The notes below the pieces were generated by a model. It made no database searches, was not told the origin of the DNA, and was given only the letters and a program-made list of their open reading frames with translations. A DNA stretch of 64,000 bases, taken from the NCBI GenBank assembly GCA_047974845.1, contig JBKECQ010000052.1, positions 62,001-126,000 on the forward strand. Reading direction: 5' to 3'. Source of the stretch: Aminipila sp047974845. Its GTDB lineage: Bacteria; Bacillota; Clostridia; Peptostreptococcales; Anaerovoracaceae. The stretch's first letter is position 1. Every line of letters starts with the position of its first letter. Made by a program: the position numbers and the translations under genes. Shown here in pieces: positions 17,227-26,317 of this stretch.

Positions 17227-19267
17227 AAATATAAGATAAAATTAGACTTCCTACATTAAAAATTGTAAATGCTACAAGCCATGCTACCACTGTTTGAAAA
17301 CACACAGTTAGTATGGCATATCTCCACCCGCCCATTTCTCTTCTGATGGTTGCCAATGTAGCAACACAAGGCATATAAAGTAGGCAAAATGCCATAAAAG
17401 CAAAAGCGGACAACGGGGTAAATATTTCAGTCAACATTGTTGATAGTGCAACCCCTTCAGAGGCACCTGTTAGCACTGCCATGGTGCTAACCACAGCTTC
17501 TTTTGCAGATAATCCTGTAATTAGTGCCGTAGCGGCTCTCCAATCTCCAAAGCCCAGTGGCTGGAATATCGGTGAGACTGCTTGCCCCAGACAGGCTAAA
17601 ATGCTTTGCTCGCTGGAGGTCACAAGGTTTAATCTAAAGTCAAAACTTTGTAAAAACCAAATAATTATAGTGGCGATAAAAATTACTGTAAATGCCTTTT
17701 TTATAAATCCTTTTACATTTTCCCACATTCGGAGCCATACGCTTTTTGCGGCTGGAATCCTATAGGGAGGAAGTACCATAATAAATGGAACAGGATTTCC
17801 TTTGAACAAAGTACTCTTAAATATTAATGCACAGATAATCGCAACTATTATTCCGGTAAAATATATTCCTGTCATAACTAAGGCCTTATTATGACTAAAA
17901 AATGCCGCTGTAAACATAGCGTATATAGGTAGCTTTGCACTGCATGACATAAATGGAACCAGAGCTATTGTTAAGTGTCTGTCTCTGGAACTTGAAAGTG
18001 AACGAGTTGCCATGATAGCAGGAACAGAACAGCCAAAACCTATGAGCATTGGTACTATTGAACGCCCTGAAAGACCCAACTTCCTAAGTATCTTATCCAT
18101 TACAAAGGCAACTCTTGGAGTGTATCCGCTATCCTCTAAAATAGATAAAAAGAAAAATAATACAGCTATAATAGGTAAGAAGGATAATACACTTCCCACC
18201 CCGGCGCATATGCCGTCTACTATTAAGGCGTGTAAAACTGGGCTTACGTTTGCTTCCGTTAATCCTGAAGATATCAAACCTATGATAAAATCAATGACAT
18301 TTGATAACTTGCCGCTTAAATATGCTCCGATTGATCCGAAAGTAAAGTAGAACACAAGAAACATTATACCTATAAAGATTGGTATGGACAGGAACCTATG
18401 CGTTAGGATTTTATCCATTCTTATTGAACGCTCTTGCTCCTTGGTATTTTCTGCAAATCTTGTAATTACTTCTTTACACAGAAGCTCAATGAAGGAGTAT
18501 CGCATATCAGCCATGGCGGCTTCCCTGTCGGTATTTAAGTGGTGTTCCATATCTTGAATAATTCGTTCAATAATTTCCAATTCCGGTGCTTGCAGGTTTA
18601 ATTCATTAATCATTGGTATGTCGCCCTCTACCACCTTAGTGCAACAGAACCCAAGAGGTAGATTAGCGGCTTCTACATCATCGTTAATTAAGTGAGCGAT
18701 TGAGTGTATGGCCGTATGAATGTAGCCTGAGCAAAAATCTATCTTTTCAGGCTTTTGTTTGCTTTGGGCAGCCTCTATTGCATAATGAATCAAATCATGT
18801 ATGCCATCATTTTTACTTGCCGAGATTGGAATGGTAGGAACGGTTAAACGCTGTGAAAGCTTTTGAATATCAATTGAAATTTTGTTATTTTTTATTTCGT
18901 CCATCATATTCAGTGCTATAACCATTGGTATTTCTAACTCCATTAGTTGAAGCGTTAAATATAAGTTCCTTTCAATGGCGGTTGCGTCTACGATGTTTAT
19001 GATTACATCGGGCTTGCCGCGTAACAAGATGTCCCTTGTGGCAATATCGTCAACTGTATATGCTGAAAGCGAATAAGTACCGGGTAGCTCTATAACGTTA
19101 ACTCCTTTGTGCCTCTTGACAGGCCCCTCTTTGGTTGCTCTTTGTGTTGTAGCAAAGTGTCCGGAATGTTGTACTCCGCCTGTCATTTGGTTAAATACCG
19201 TAGTAAGTCCACAATTGGGATTCCCTATTAAAGCTATATTAATAGTATGTGAATGTTTTTTAGGCAT
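17225..19267 (-). CDS. feoB: Ferrous iron transporter FeoB with an altered G domain
   Basis: 680-residue inner-membrane Fe(II) transporter. The C-terminal membrane half is well conserved: GRSIVPMLIGFGCSVPAIMA with the pore Cys, LSAKEAVVSTMAVLTG, and MPCVATLATIRREMGG. The N-terminal G domain is unusual: G1 reads GNPNCGLTT with Leu21 where the P-loop Lys is expected; the stretch normally NWxGVTVE reads HFATTQRAT; G3 is ELPG instead of DLPG; G4 NMMD (120-123) is normal. The ATG at 19267 follows GGAGGAG and overlaps feoA by 8 bases. Confidence 0.92.
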   Translation of the reverse strand: MPKKHSHTINIALIGNPNCGLTTVFNQMTGGVQHSGHFATTQRATKEGPVKRHKGVNVIELPGTYSLSAYTVDDIATRDILLRGKPDVIINIVDATAIERNLYLTLQLMELEIPMVIALNMMDEIKNNKISIDIQKLSQRLTVPTIPISASKNDGIHDLIHYAIEAAQSKQKPEKIDFCSGYIHTAIHSIAHLINDDVEAANLPLGFCCTKVVEGDIPMINELNLQAPELEIIERIIQDMEHHLNTDREAAMADMRYSFIELLCKEVITRFAENTKEQERSIRMDKILTHRFLSIPIFIGIMFLVFYFTFGSIGAYLSGKLSNVIDFIIGLISSGLTEANVSPVLHALIVDGICAGVGSVLSFLPIIAVLFFFLSILEDSGYTPRVAFVMDKILRKLGLSGRSIVPMLIGFGCSVPAIMATRSLSSSRDRHLTIALVPFMSCSAKLPIYAMFTAAFFSHNKALVMTGIYFTGIIVAIICALIFKSTLFKGNPVPFIMVLPPYRIPAAKSVWLRMWENVKGFIKKAFTVIFIATIIIWFLQSFDFRLNLVTSSEQSILACLGQAVSPIFQPLGFGDWRAATALITGLSAKEAVVSTMAVLTGASEGVALSTMLTEIFTPLSAFAFMAFCLLYMPCVATLATIRREMGGWRYAILTVCFQTVVAWLVAFTIFNVGSLILSYI

Positions 19268-19502
19268 TAAGTGACTCCTCCATAATTTGGATTCTGCTTG
19301 CATCTTCTTTTCTTAGCGTCAGTTCAAAACCCCGTAGACAGACTTCTATAGGATCTCCTAAAGGTGCAACTTTTCTAACATAAACAGTGGTGTTGGGGGT
19401 TAGCCCTAAGTCAAACAATCGGCGCCTTATGGCACCTTCTCCACCAACACTGGAAATTGTTGCGGTATATCCGGGTTTTAATTTATCTAAAGTTAATAAC
19501 AT
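19260..19502 (-). CDS. feoA: Ferrous iron transport accessory protein FeoA
   Basis: 80-residue SH3-like cytoplasmic protein required for FeoB function. Seen: GYTATISSVGGEGAIRRRLF then DLGLTPNTTVYVRKVAPLGD and PIEVCLRGFELTLRKEDASR, the typical FeoA string. First gene of a feoA-feoB operon with overlapping ends. Its upstream region carries a promoter and a perfect palindrome suited to an iron-responsive repressor. Confidence 0.94.
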   Translation of the reverse strand: MLLTLDKLKPGYTATISSVGGEGAIRRRLFDLGLTPNTTVYVRKVAPLGDPIEVCLRGFELTLRKEDASRIQIMEESLNA

Positions 19503-19532
19503 ACATTACCTCTTAATAATAATTTAAACGTT

Positions 19533-19563
19533 AAAAATATAAATAATACATATTTATATTTTT
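19533..19563 (-). promoter_or_regulatory. Palindromic operator upstream of feoAB
   Basis: AAAAATATAAAT (19533-19544) and ATTTATATTTTT (19552-19563) form a perfect 12-bp inverted repeat around a 7-base centre. It lies just downstream of the predicted feoA transcription start, the right place for a repressor such as a Fur- or DtxR-type iron regulator; which one binds is unknown. Confidence 0.55.
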
Positions 19564-19573
19564 AATATTTTAT

Positions 19574-19602
19574 AGTATATACCCTGTAGTTAGCTTGTGC
19601 AA
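19574..19602 (-). promoter_or_regulatory. feoAB promoter
   Basis: On the minus strand: TTGCAC (19602-19597), 17-base spacer, TATACT (19579-19574). Transcription would start near 19567, immediately before the 12-bp-arm palindrome. Confidence 0.6.
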
Positions 19603-19870
19603 ACAGTTTAGCTAAAATACTCCAAAAAGTTGAGAAACAGGTATTAATTTGTCATAAAGTTAGGAGCATATTAGTAATGTCAACCCCAAGAATAAAGTTT
19701 TTTTGTAAGAACATAAAAAAGAAGAATGTTGAAAAATCAAGGCAAAACTATATGGCATTATTGATTACAATTTTCTGAATATGAGCAAAAAGGTATACTT
19801 TTTGTTATTGGGTGCTATAATAAAATATGTCTTGCAAAAAGACGTTAGAGAAAGAGAGGAGAAACAAGGT
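19603..19870. other. Non-coding gap upstream of the transglycosylase
   Basis: About 270 AT-rich bases. A TATAAT at about 19816 and TATACT at 19794 may belong to the promoter of the following gene, but neither has a good -35 at standard spacing. No gene or repeat seen. Confidence 0.3.
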
Positions 19871-20968
19871 ATGGCAAAGAAGCTTATATCTGTGTGGCTT
19901 TCATTGACCATTGTGCTTTTCTCATCAATTTCTATATATGCTGAAGAATACGTTCAAGGAGATTTTTTTAACAAGGAAGTCGTTATAAATGGGAGCAAAA
20001 TTGTAAACTACAATTTGCAATATCCGTTCTTCCTTTATAAAGACACGACTTACATTCCATTAAGCTCAGATATGGGCAAGATCTGTGGATTTGAAGCAGA
20101 GATGGACTGGGAAAGCCGCACATTAAAACTTCTGAAGACGGAGGTAACTCAAAAAACAATTAGCAACGATTGGGCTAAAAACAACGGATACGATATGACG
20201 CTTGATGTAATTGCAGACGTCAAAGTAATAGCATACGAAGAACTTTCAGACGAAAAAGAGGCAGCAGTTTCCGCAGAGGCTGAAGAAACAGCCGAAGTAA
20301 TAGAAGCACCTGAAATGAGAGTTGAGGAAGTTAATTTAGAAGGTATGCCAATATTGGCAAAAGGAAAGTATATTTTCATTCCTGTAAAGGCAATGAAAAA
20401 TAGTAAAGTCTTTAATTGGGATTTATATTATGATTCATATTTTGGATTATGTATGAGTACAGTTAAGGGGGTTACTGCAAAAAGTTTCTGGAGTGAATCA
20501 GAATCCAGATACAATAGAGGGTTAGTAAACTATATTTTAAATTATAATGGAAGTTTATCTAAAACATACGCGCAAGACCTTGTGTTTATGTTTAAGAGAG
20601 CAGCGAAGATAAACAATGTAGACGAGAAACTTCTTATGGCTATAGCTCAGAAGGAAAGTACTTTTAATCCTTCGGCAAGGTCACGAGGAGGGGCAATTGG
20701 TCTAATGCAAATTATGCCAGCTACGGCAGCAAATTTTGGAGTAACAGCGCAGCAATTACTAGACCCTAGAACAAATATTACGGTTGGGGCTAGTATGATC
20801 GGTACAGGGCTTACTAACTATGGCGGAGATAAGACGAGAACTTTATCCGCATATAACCAAGGCTCGCATAGAGTGAGCAGAGGTAATTATTCCACAGCTT
20901 ATGCAACAAGAGTAATGTCTGCATATAGTGGAGTACAAAATTTTCTTTCTGTAAACGGATATAACTAA
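19871..20968 (+). CDS. Secreted lytic transglycosylase with copper-amine-oxidase-like N domain
   Basis: 365-residue exported cell-wall enzyme. A signal peptide (LISVWLSLTIVLFSSISIYA) is followed by a stalk resembling the copper-amine-oxidase N-terminal fold common in clostridial wall proteins (YKDTTYIPLSSDMGKICGFE; residues about 35-180), split by an acidic Glu/Ala-rich linker (about 125-145). The C-terminal third is a Slt-type domain: AIAQKESTFNPSARSRGGAI carries the catalytic Glu, then GLMQIMPATAANFGV and LSAYNQGSHRV. The ATG at 19871 is chosen because GAGAGGAGAAAC precedes it and the signal peptide begins there. Confidence 0.88.
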   Translation: MAKKLISVWLSLTIVLFSSISIYAEEYVQGDFFNKEVVINGSKIVNYNLQYPFFLYKDTTYIPLSSDMGKICGFEAEMDWESRTLKLLKTEVTQKTISNDWAKNNGYDMTLDVIADVKVIAYEELSDEKEAAVSAEAEETAEVIEAPEMRVEEVNLEGMPILAKGKYIFIPVKAMKNSKVFNWDLYYDSYFGLCMSTVKGVTAKSFWSESESRYNRGLVNYILNYNGSLSKTYAQDLVFMFKRAAKINNVDEKLLMAIAQKESTFNPSARSRGGAIGLMQIMPATAANFGVTAQQLLDPRTNITVGASMIGTGLTNYGGDKTRTLSAYNQGSHRVSRGNYSTAYATRVMSAYSGVQNFLSVNGYN

Positions 20969-21021
20969 TTAAGGCAGAAAGAAGATTAAAAAAATCGTGA
21001 CTTTAAAAGCATAAATATAGA

Positions 21022-21060
21022 AAATCAAAAAACCGAGGATTATCCTCGGTTTTTTGATTT
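21022..21060 (+). terminator. Terminator after the transglycosylase
   Basis: A perfect stem of about 18 bp (AAATCAAAAAACCGAGGA with its complement) around a short TTA loop, followed by T-rich sequence. Confidence 0.9.
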
Positions 21061-21084
21061 AGTGAATAGCAGGCTACATTTTAT

Positions 21085-21113
21085 TTGTAAATTAAATCTT
21101 TTAACAGTATAAT
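21085..21113 (+). promoter_or_regulatory. Promoter of the serine dehydratase genes
   Basis: TTGTAA (21085-21090), 17-base spacer, TATAAT (21108-21113), about 60 bases before the sdaAB start. Confidence 0.6.
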
Positions 21114-21175
21114 AAATCTGATAATTAGAAGAAAAAAATTATTTCCACCTTTTTATTGATATATGGAGGTAATCG

Positions 21176-21841
21176 ATGAATACAAGTATATTTCAAGTAG
21201 CGGGACCTGTGATGATTGGACCATCAAGCTCACATACAGCAGGTGCCGCTAAAATAGGAAGAATAGCAAGGCAGATTGTCAATGCTGATTTTGATAAAGT
21301 TACATTTGGGCTACATGGCTCATTTGATAAAACAGGAAAGGGTCATGGTACAGATAAGGCTTTATTGGCGGGAGTTCTTGGAATAAGGGAGGACGATGAA
21401 AGGATTTCCAAGTCTTTTGATATTGCTGAGCAAATGGGCATAGGATTTCAATTCTATTCCGTTGAACTGGAGGGAGCACATGAGAATTCTGTAATAATTA
21501 CTTTTTATAAAGAAGAAAAGCCAACTACAAGAATACAGGGGTCATCAATCGGAGGCGGAAACGTACGAATTGAAAAGATTGATGGCTATGATATAGGTAT
21601 CAGTGGAAATTTACCTACTATTTTTGTTAAGCAAGATGATCAAAGGGGAGTAATAAGCCACGTTGCCACTGTTCTTGCTGAAAATGGTATTAACATTGCG
21701 ACTATGAAAGTTAGCAGAGTACAAAAAAGTGAGGACGCTATTTGCGTAATAGAAATAGATGATTCAATAAATGAAGAAACTCTTTACAATTTAAAACAAC
21801 ATAAAAATATACAGCTTGTGCGTCTTATTGCTTGCGTTTAG
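21176..21841 (+). CDS. sdaAB: L-serine dehydratase, beta subunit
   Basis: 221-residue subunit of the oxygen-sensitive iron-sulfur L-serine dehydratase, which deaminates serine to pyruvate and ammonia. The N-terminal part has the substrate-loop motif GPSSSHTAGAAKIGRIARQI; the C-terminal ~75 residues form an ACT domain (GVISHVATVLAENGINIATM), a likely ligand-sensing site. ATGGAGGTAATCG precedes the ATG. It is separated from the alpha-subunit gene by 240 bases in which no terminator is evident. Confidence 0.95.
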   Translation: MNTSIFQVAGPVMIGPSSSHTAGAAKIGRIARQIVNADFDKVTFGLHGSFDKTGKGHGTDKALLAGVLGIREDDERISKSFDIAEQMGIGFQFYSVELEGAHENSVIITFYKEEKPTTRIQGSSIGGGNVRIEKIDGYDIGISGNLPTIFVKQDDQRGVISHVATVLAENGINIATMKVSRVQKSEDAICVIEIDDSINEETLYNLKQHKNIQLVRLIACV

Positions 21842-22081
21842 AGGACAAAGTGTATATAAAAGCACATTTGGTGAATAGTTGTTATATAAGCAAATAAAAA
21901 AGGGCTTAAAATAGTTTTTATATAACAAAAGAAAAAACAGTTGAACATAGTTGATATATAAGAAATTTAAGCAAAAGTGTTTAAGTAAGAATTTATTAAA
22001 AGTAAGAATTGCGTTAACAGTGAAATGAATTTTGAGATAGAAATATATTTAATCTCACTGTATGGCGGAAATGGAGAAAAG

Positions 22082-22954
22082 ATGTACAAAAATATAAAAG
22101 GTCTTTTGCAACTGGCAAAAGAAAAAAATGTTTTTATATCCGAAATTGTTCTGCAAAGTGAAATGAAACATAGTGAATTGAGTCGTGAAGATATTCTTAA
22201 TATCATGAGAGAACGTGCAGATGTTATGAGAAAATCATCTGTAAAGGCGTTGGAAAAAGCAACTAATCCGGAGGGGAACTTTATATGCGGAATTGCAAAG
22301 ACACAATATGATTATGCTGTTTCCTCAAAGGAATCATTGTGTGGAGACTTCATAAATACAGTTATGGCAAGAGCCTTATCCTCAAGTGAGGTCAATGCAT
22401 CAATGGGTAAAATCTGTGCTATGCCTACGGCAGGATCTTGTGGCATTGTACCCGCAGTTATTTTTTCAGTTGCTGAAAAAAACAATGTTTCTGAGGAAAA
22501 GCTTTTAATGGCAATGATTACAGCCTCAGGTTTCGGTGCAATTGTAACAGAAAATGCCACAGTGGCAGGAGCAGAAGGAGGCTGTCAGGCTGAATGTGGT
22601 GTTGCGGCGGCTATGGCAGCAGCGGCGGCGGTTGAACTGTGCGGCGGTACACCGGAGCAATCAGTAACAGCCTTCTCCCTATCATTAATGAATGTAATGG
22701 GGCTGGTTTGTGATCCGGTAGGAGGGCTTGTGCAAATTCCTTGTGCACAAAGAAATGCGTCTCAGGCAGTTAACGCGTTGCTAAGCGCAGATTTAGCTAT
22801 GGCAGGTGTTCAAAGCTATATTGATGCCGACGAGGTAGTGGAAGCCATGTATAAAGTAGGAAAAATGCTCCCAATGCAGTTAAAGGAGACTGCCCTAGGC
22901 GGTATAGCCTGTACTGCCAGTGGCAAAGCAATCGTAGGATGTAATTGTAATTGA
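22082..22954 (+). CDS. sdaAA: L-serine dehydratase, alpha subunit
   Basis: 290-residue catalytic subunit holding the [4Fe-4S] cluster. Conserved cysteines lie in PTAGSCGIVPA, EGGCQAECGVAAA and LVCDPVGGLVQIPC. The ATG at 22082 (GGAAATGGAGAAAAG upstream) gives the normal family start; an earlier in-frame ATG at 22025 would add 19 unrelated residues. It works with SdaAB; together they point to serine fermentation or gluconeogenic use of serine. Confidence 0.94.
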   Translation: MYKNIKGLLQLAKEKNVFISEIVLQSEMKHSELSREDILNIMRERADVMRKSSVKALEKATNPEGNFICGIAKTQYDYAVSSKESLCGDFINTVMARALSSSEVNASMGKICAMPTAGSCGIVPAVIFSVAEKNNVSEEKLLMAMITASGFGAIVTENATVAGAEGGCQAECGVAAAMAAAAAVELCGGTPEQSVTAFSLSLMNVMGLVCDPVGGLVQIPCAQRNASQAVNALLSADLAMAGVQSYIDADEVVEAMYKVGKMLPMQLKETALGGIACTASGKAIVGCNCN

Positions 22955-22979
22955 AATTTTCCAAATATTGCTATATAAT
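22951..22979 (+). promoter_or_regulatory. Promoter of the chemoreceptor gene
   Basis: TTGAAA (22951-22956, overlapping the sdaAA stop codon), 17-base spacer, TATAAT (22974-22979), about 80 bases before the chemoreceptor ATG. This looks like a housekeeping promoter, not a flagellar-sigma one. Confidence 0.6.
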
Positions 22980-23059
22980 AATGGGGAGTTAAGAGTTAAG
23001 TTGCAATAGTTTTGTTAAAATGGAAAAAGTGTATGTAGCATGGAAATGAGGAAATTTTA

Positions 23060-25102
23060 ATGAAAACACAGATTTCAGGTCGTAAAGGCAGTATAAGAAC
23101 AAAACTAATTTGCATGGCAGTGATTATTTCACTGATTCCGTTAATTTTATCAAATATTATTTGTTCATCAATATCTATTAAGTATGGAAAAATTGAGGCA
23201 TATAATAAGATTCAAGACAGAACAACAAGTATTTCAGCACAGGTTTCGGAATATGTCAATAAGGGGTATGCACTTGTTGAGAGTTTGGCATATGGAGCAG
23301 ATATTAAATCTCTTGATCCTGCGACGCAAGAACAAGTTTTAGTAACTGCGGCAAAAAATAATCCATATTTTATACTATTTTTTCAACAGGGCTTAGATGG
23401 AATGCAAACAGCCAGAAGTGAAGGCGAATGCGGAAGCCGTGCGGGCAGATGGTGGTTTGAAAAGGTTAAGGAAGAGAAGAAACCATATGTAACAAAGTCA
23501 TATTTTAGTGCTTCGGGAGGCAACGCAGTAACTTCAATAATATATCCTGTAGCAGATGAAAACCATAACATGGTTGCAGTTTTAGGGGCTGATTTAAGCT
23601 TGGCTAAACTACAAGAAATTGTGGACGGGTATAATACTGAGGATACCTATTCTGTTATAGTGGATGGAGAAGGTGTCGTAATTGCCCATCCTGATACAAA
23701 TCAAGTCTCTGAACTATATAACTATAAAAAGGGAACAAGAACTATTACTGAGAATGGTCAAGAAAAAGAAATGCCTGTAGACATCACAGAGGGTTTAATG
23801 GAGTTAACTGCTGATGTTCTGGAGGGCGGCAGTGCCGTTAAAGAGCTGGAAAATGAAGACGGTAATAAAGCAATCTATTCATATAGTCCTATAGTTATGC
23901 CGGGATATTCAGATGATTGGGGAGTAATAACCATTCAGATGAAAAGTGCGGCTTATGCTAGTACAACTTCCATGATTAAATCTAACATATTTCTTTCTAT
24001 TATAATGGCGGCAATTATTATAATAGTGGCGTTTATTTTTACTAAAAAACTTACGGTGCCTTTAAAAAATCTAACATTGGCAGCCAACCAAATCGCAGAG
24101 GGTGATTTAAATGTAAAAATAGATATTAAAGGGAATGATGAAATAGGTGATGTTGCAACTGCTGTAAATAAAACTGTGGTAAGGTTAAAATCATATATTA
24201 ATTATATTGAAGAAATTACAGAAGTATTAAATAAGATTTCCAATGGGTTACTTCAATTTGAACTAAAATATGATTATATAGGTGAATTTGCTAAAATAAA
24301 AGAAGCTCTATTAAATATAAAGGTTACAATGAGCAATACCATGGTTCATATTAAAGATGTGGCAGAACAGGTGAATGGAAATGCCCAACAGCTTTCTATG
24401 GGAGCAGATTCTTTAGCAGAGGGAACAACTAGGCAGGCCAGTGCGGTGCAACAATTATCGGCAACTATTAGTGCAGTAACTGATAAGGTATCTCAGAATG
24501 CCAGTTATACAAGGGAAGCTAGCAATCAGCTTGCAGAAGTTGGGGAAAAGATTAATCTAAGTAACGAACAAATGCAGGATATGCTGAAAGCAATGAATGA
24601 GATTCAAGAACGTTCTCAAGAAATTGGCAAGGTTATAAAAACCATTGATGACATAGCGTTCCAAACCAATATTTTGGCACTCAATGCGGCGGTAGAAGCG
24701 GCAAGATCGGGAGAGGCCGGAAAAGGTTTTGCTGTTGTGGCTGACGAAGTTAGAAATTTGGCAACAAGAAGCTCTGAGGCTGCAAAGAGTTCAGCTGTAT
24801 TAATTGACAAATCTGTTAATGCAGTGAGAGAGGGAAGCAGTTTAACCGATGGTGCGGCAGAAAACTTACATACAATTTTCGAGGCTGCTCAGAGCATCAT
24901 AGCCACGATTTCTGAAATTTCCAATGCTTCTCAAGAACAGGCTGAATCCATATCTCAGATAAATGAGGGCTTAGAGCAAATTGCATCTGTAGTTAATGCC
25001 AGTGCGGCTACAGCAGAGGAAAGTGCTGCTTCCAGTAGACTACTTTCTGAAAATGCAGGAATGTTAAGCGATATGGTAAATAAGTTTGAAATTGAAGAAT
25101 AG
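23060..25102 (+). CDS. Methyl-accepting chemotaxis protein with Cache-type sensor
   Basis: 680-residue membrane chemoreceptor. First membrane helix at about residues 15-40 (MAVIISLIPLILSNIICSSI), an extracellular double-Cache-like sensor (about 41-305; VLGADLSLAKLQEIVDGYNT then YSVIVDGEGVVIAHPDTNQV), second membrane helix (FLSIIMAAIIIIVAFIF), HAMP (about 330-385), and a long cytoplasmic signalling coil with the hairpin tip DIAFQTNILALNAAVEAARS. Double-Cache sensors often bind amino acids or carboxylates; the ligand is unknown. It implies a chemotaxis pathway elsewhere in the genome. Confidence 0.93.
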   Translation: MKTQISGRKGSIRTKLICMAVIISLIPLILSNIICSSISIKYGKIEAYNKIQDRTTSISAQVSEYVNKGYALVESLAYGADIKSLDPATQEQVLVTAAKNNPYFILFFQQGLDGMQTARSEGECGSRAGRWWFEKVKEEKKPYVTKSYFSASGGNAVTSIIYPVADENHNMVAVLGADLSLAKLQEIVDGYNTEDTYSVIVDGEGVVIAHPDTNQVSELYNYKKGTRTITENGQEKEMPVDITEGLMELTADVLEGGSAVKELENEDGNKAIYSYSPIVMPGYSDDWGVITIQMKSAAYASTTSMIKSNIFLSIIMAAIIIIVAFIFTKKLTVPLKNLTLAANQIAEGDLNVKIDIKGNDEIGDVATAVNKTVVRLKSYINYIEEITEVLNKISNGLLQFELKYDYIGEFAKIKEALLNIKVTMSNTMVHIKDVAEQVNGNAQQLSMGADSLAEGTTRQASAVQQLSATISAVTDKVSQNASYTREASNQLAEVGEKINLSNEQMQDMLKAMNEIQERSQEIGKVIKTIDDIAFQTNILALNAAVEAARSGEAGKGFAVVADEVRNLATRSSEAAKSSAVLIDKSVNAVREGSSLTDGAAENLHTIFEAAQSIIATISEISNASQEQAESISQINEGLEQIASVVNASAATAEESAASSRLLSENAGMLSDMVNKFEIEE

Positions 25103-25122
25103 AATAGTTTATTATTAAGTAG

Positions 25123-25168
25123 TAGGGGTTATTGTACATTAAGTAGTGACATAACCCCTATCTTGTTT
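25123..25168 (+). terminator. Terminator after the chemoreceptor
   Basis: TAGGGGTTAT (25123-25132) pairs with ATAACCCCTA (25151-25160), followed by TCTTGTTTTG. Confidence 0.65.
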
Positions 25169-25191
25169 TGTTTGTGATAAAAGTGTATAAT
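25163..25191 (+). promoter_or_regulatory. Promoter of mtnA
   Basis: TTGTTT (25163-25168), 17-base spacer, TATAAT (25186-25191), about 34 bases before the ATG; the -35 overlaps the preceding terminator tail. Confidence 0.5.
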
Positions 25192-25224
25192 TAAGTGTTA
25201 AAATAAAATTTTGGAGGTGCAGAT

Positions 25225-26298
25225 ATGTCTTTATTCATATCACCTATTAAATACGAAAAAGAGACTTTGTTTTTGTTGGATCAGACTTTACTTCCCAATG
25301 ATGAGGTCTATGTTGAAATACATACGAAAGAAGATTTATGGGATGCGATTTATAAGCTTAAAGTAAGAGGTGCCCCGGCTATTGGTGTGGCGGCGGCGTA
25401 CGGGCTATATGTTTGTACCAGAGACATAGAGGCTGAATCATATGATGAATACTGCCAAAAGTTTAGTCAGGTTAAAGAATATATTGCAACTTCAAGACCA
25501 ACAGCTGTAAACTTATTTTGGGCGTTAAACAGAATGGAATCAAAACTTATCTCAATGGGAGATGGATTGTGCTTTGAACCAACATTTAACCAACAGCTGG
25601 AATATATAAAGGACGAGTTAAAAAAAGAAGCTCAAAGAATATATCAAGAAGATGTGGATGCTTGTTATGCCATGGGCAAGCATGGATTATCCCTATTAAA
25701 AAAGAACATGGGTATCTTAACACATTGCAATGCTGGAACCATTGCCACTGCAAAATACGGTACTTGTTTGGCACCTCTTTATTTGGGTCATGAACAGGGC
25801 TATGACTTTAAAGTTTTTGCAGATGAGACTAGACCTCTTTTGCAAGGGGCTAGACTTACTGCATGGGAATTGAATAAGGCTGGGATTGATGTAACTCTTA
25901 TTTGCGACAATATGGCATCAATAGTTATGAAAAAGGGCTTAGTAAATGCAGTAGTTGTAGGTTGCGACAGAATGGCAGCAAACGGAGACGGAGCAAACAA
26001 AATAGGCACCTCGGGTGTGGCAATCTTAGCAAAGGAATACGGAATTCCTTTTTATATGTTTGTGCCTACTTCAACTATTGATTTAGATACTAAAACAGGG
26101 AAAGATATTCATATAGAAGAACGTAGAGGCGACGAAATATATAAAATGTGGTATGAGAAACCTATGGCACCGGAGGGGATAAAAACCTTTAATCCGGCTT
26201 TTGATGTTACGGATGCCAAGTACATAACGGCTGTAATAACCGAAAAAGGTATAGTATATCCGCCATATGATATAAACTTACCTAAATTATTTAAATAA
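25225..26298 (+). CDS. mtnA: S-methyl-5-thioribose-1-phosphate isomerase
   Basis: 357-residue isomerase of methylthioadenosine salvage (aldose to ketose). Seen: KVRGAPAIGVAAAYGL, CNAGTIATAKYGTCLAP with the catalytic Cys, and VVGCDRMAANGDGANKIGT with the catalytic Asp. These separate it from the related eIF2B subunits, though related ribose-phosphate isomerases are possible. GGAGGTGC precedes the ATG. No other methionine salvage gene is adjacent, so its substrate may come from a partial MTA-recycling route; the permease downstream is co-transcribed by position. Confidence 0.9.
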   Translation: MSLFISPIKYEKETLFLLDQTLLPNDEVYVEIHTKEDLWDAIYKLKVRGAPAIGVAAAYGLYVCTRDIEAESYDEYCQKFSQVKEYIATSRPTAVNLFWALNRMESKLISMGDGLCFEPTFNQQLEYIKDELKKEAQRIYQEDVDACYAMGKHGLSLLKKNMGILTHCNAGTIATAKYGTCLAPLYLGHEQGYDFKVFADETRPLLQGARLTAWELNKAGIDVTLICDNMASIVMKKGLVNAVVVGCDRMAANGDGANKIGTSGVAILAKEYGIPFYMFVPTSTIDLDTKTGKDIHIEERRGDEIYKMWYEKPMAPEGIKTFNPAFDVTDAKYITAVITEKGIVYPPYDINLPKLFK

Positions 26299-26317
26299 TG
26301 ATTGTATTGGAGAGAAA

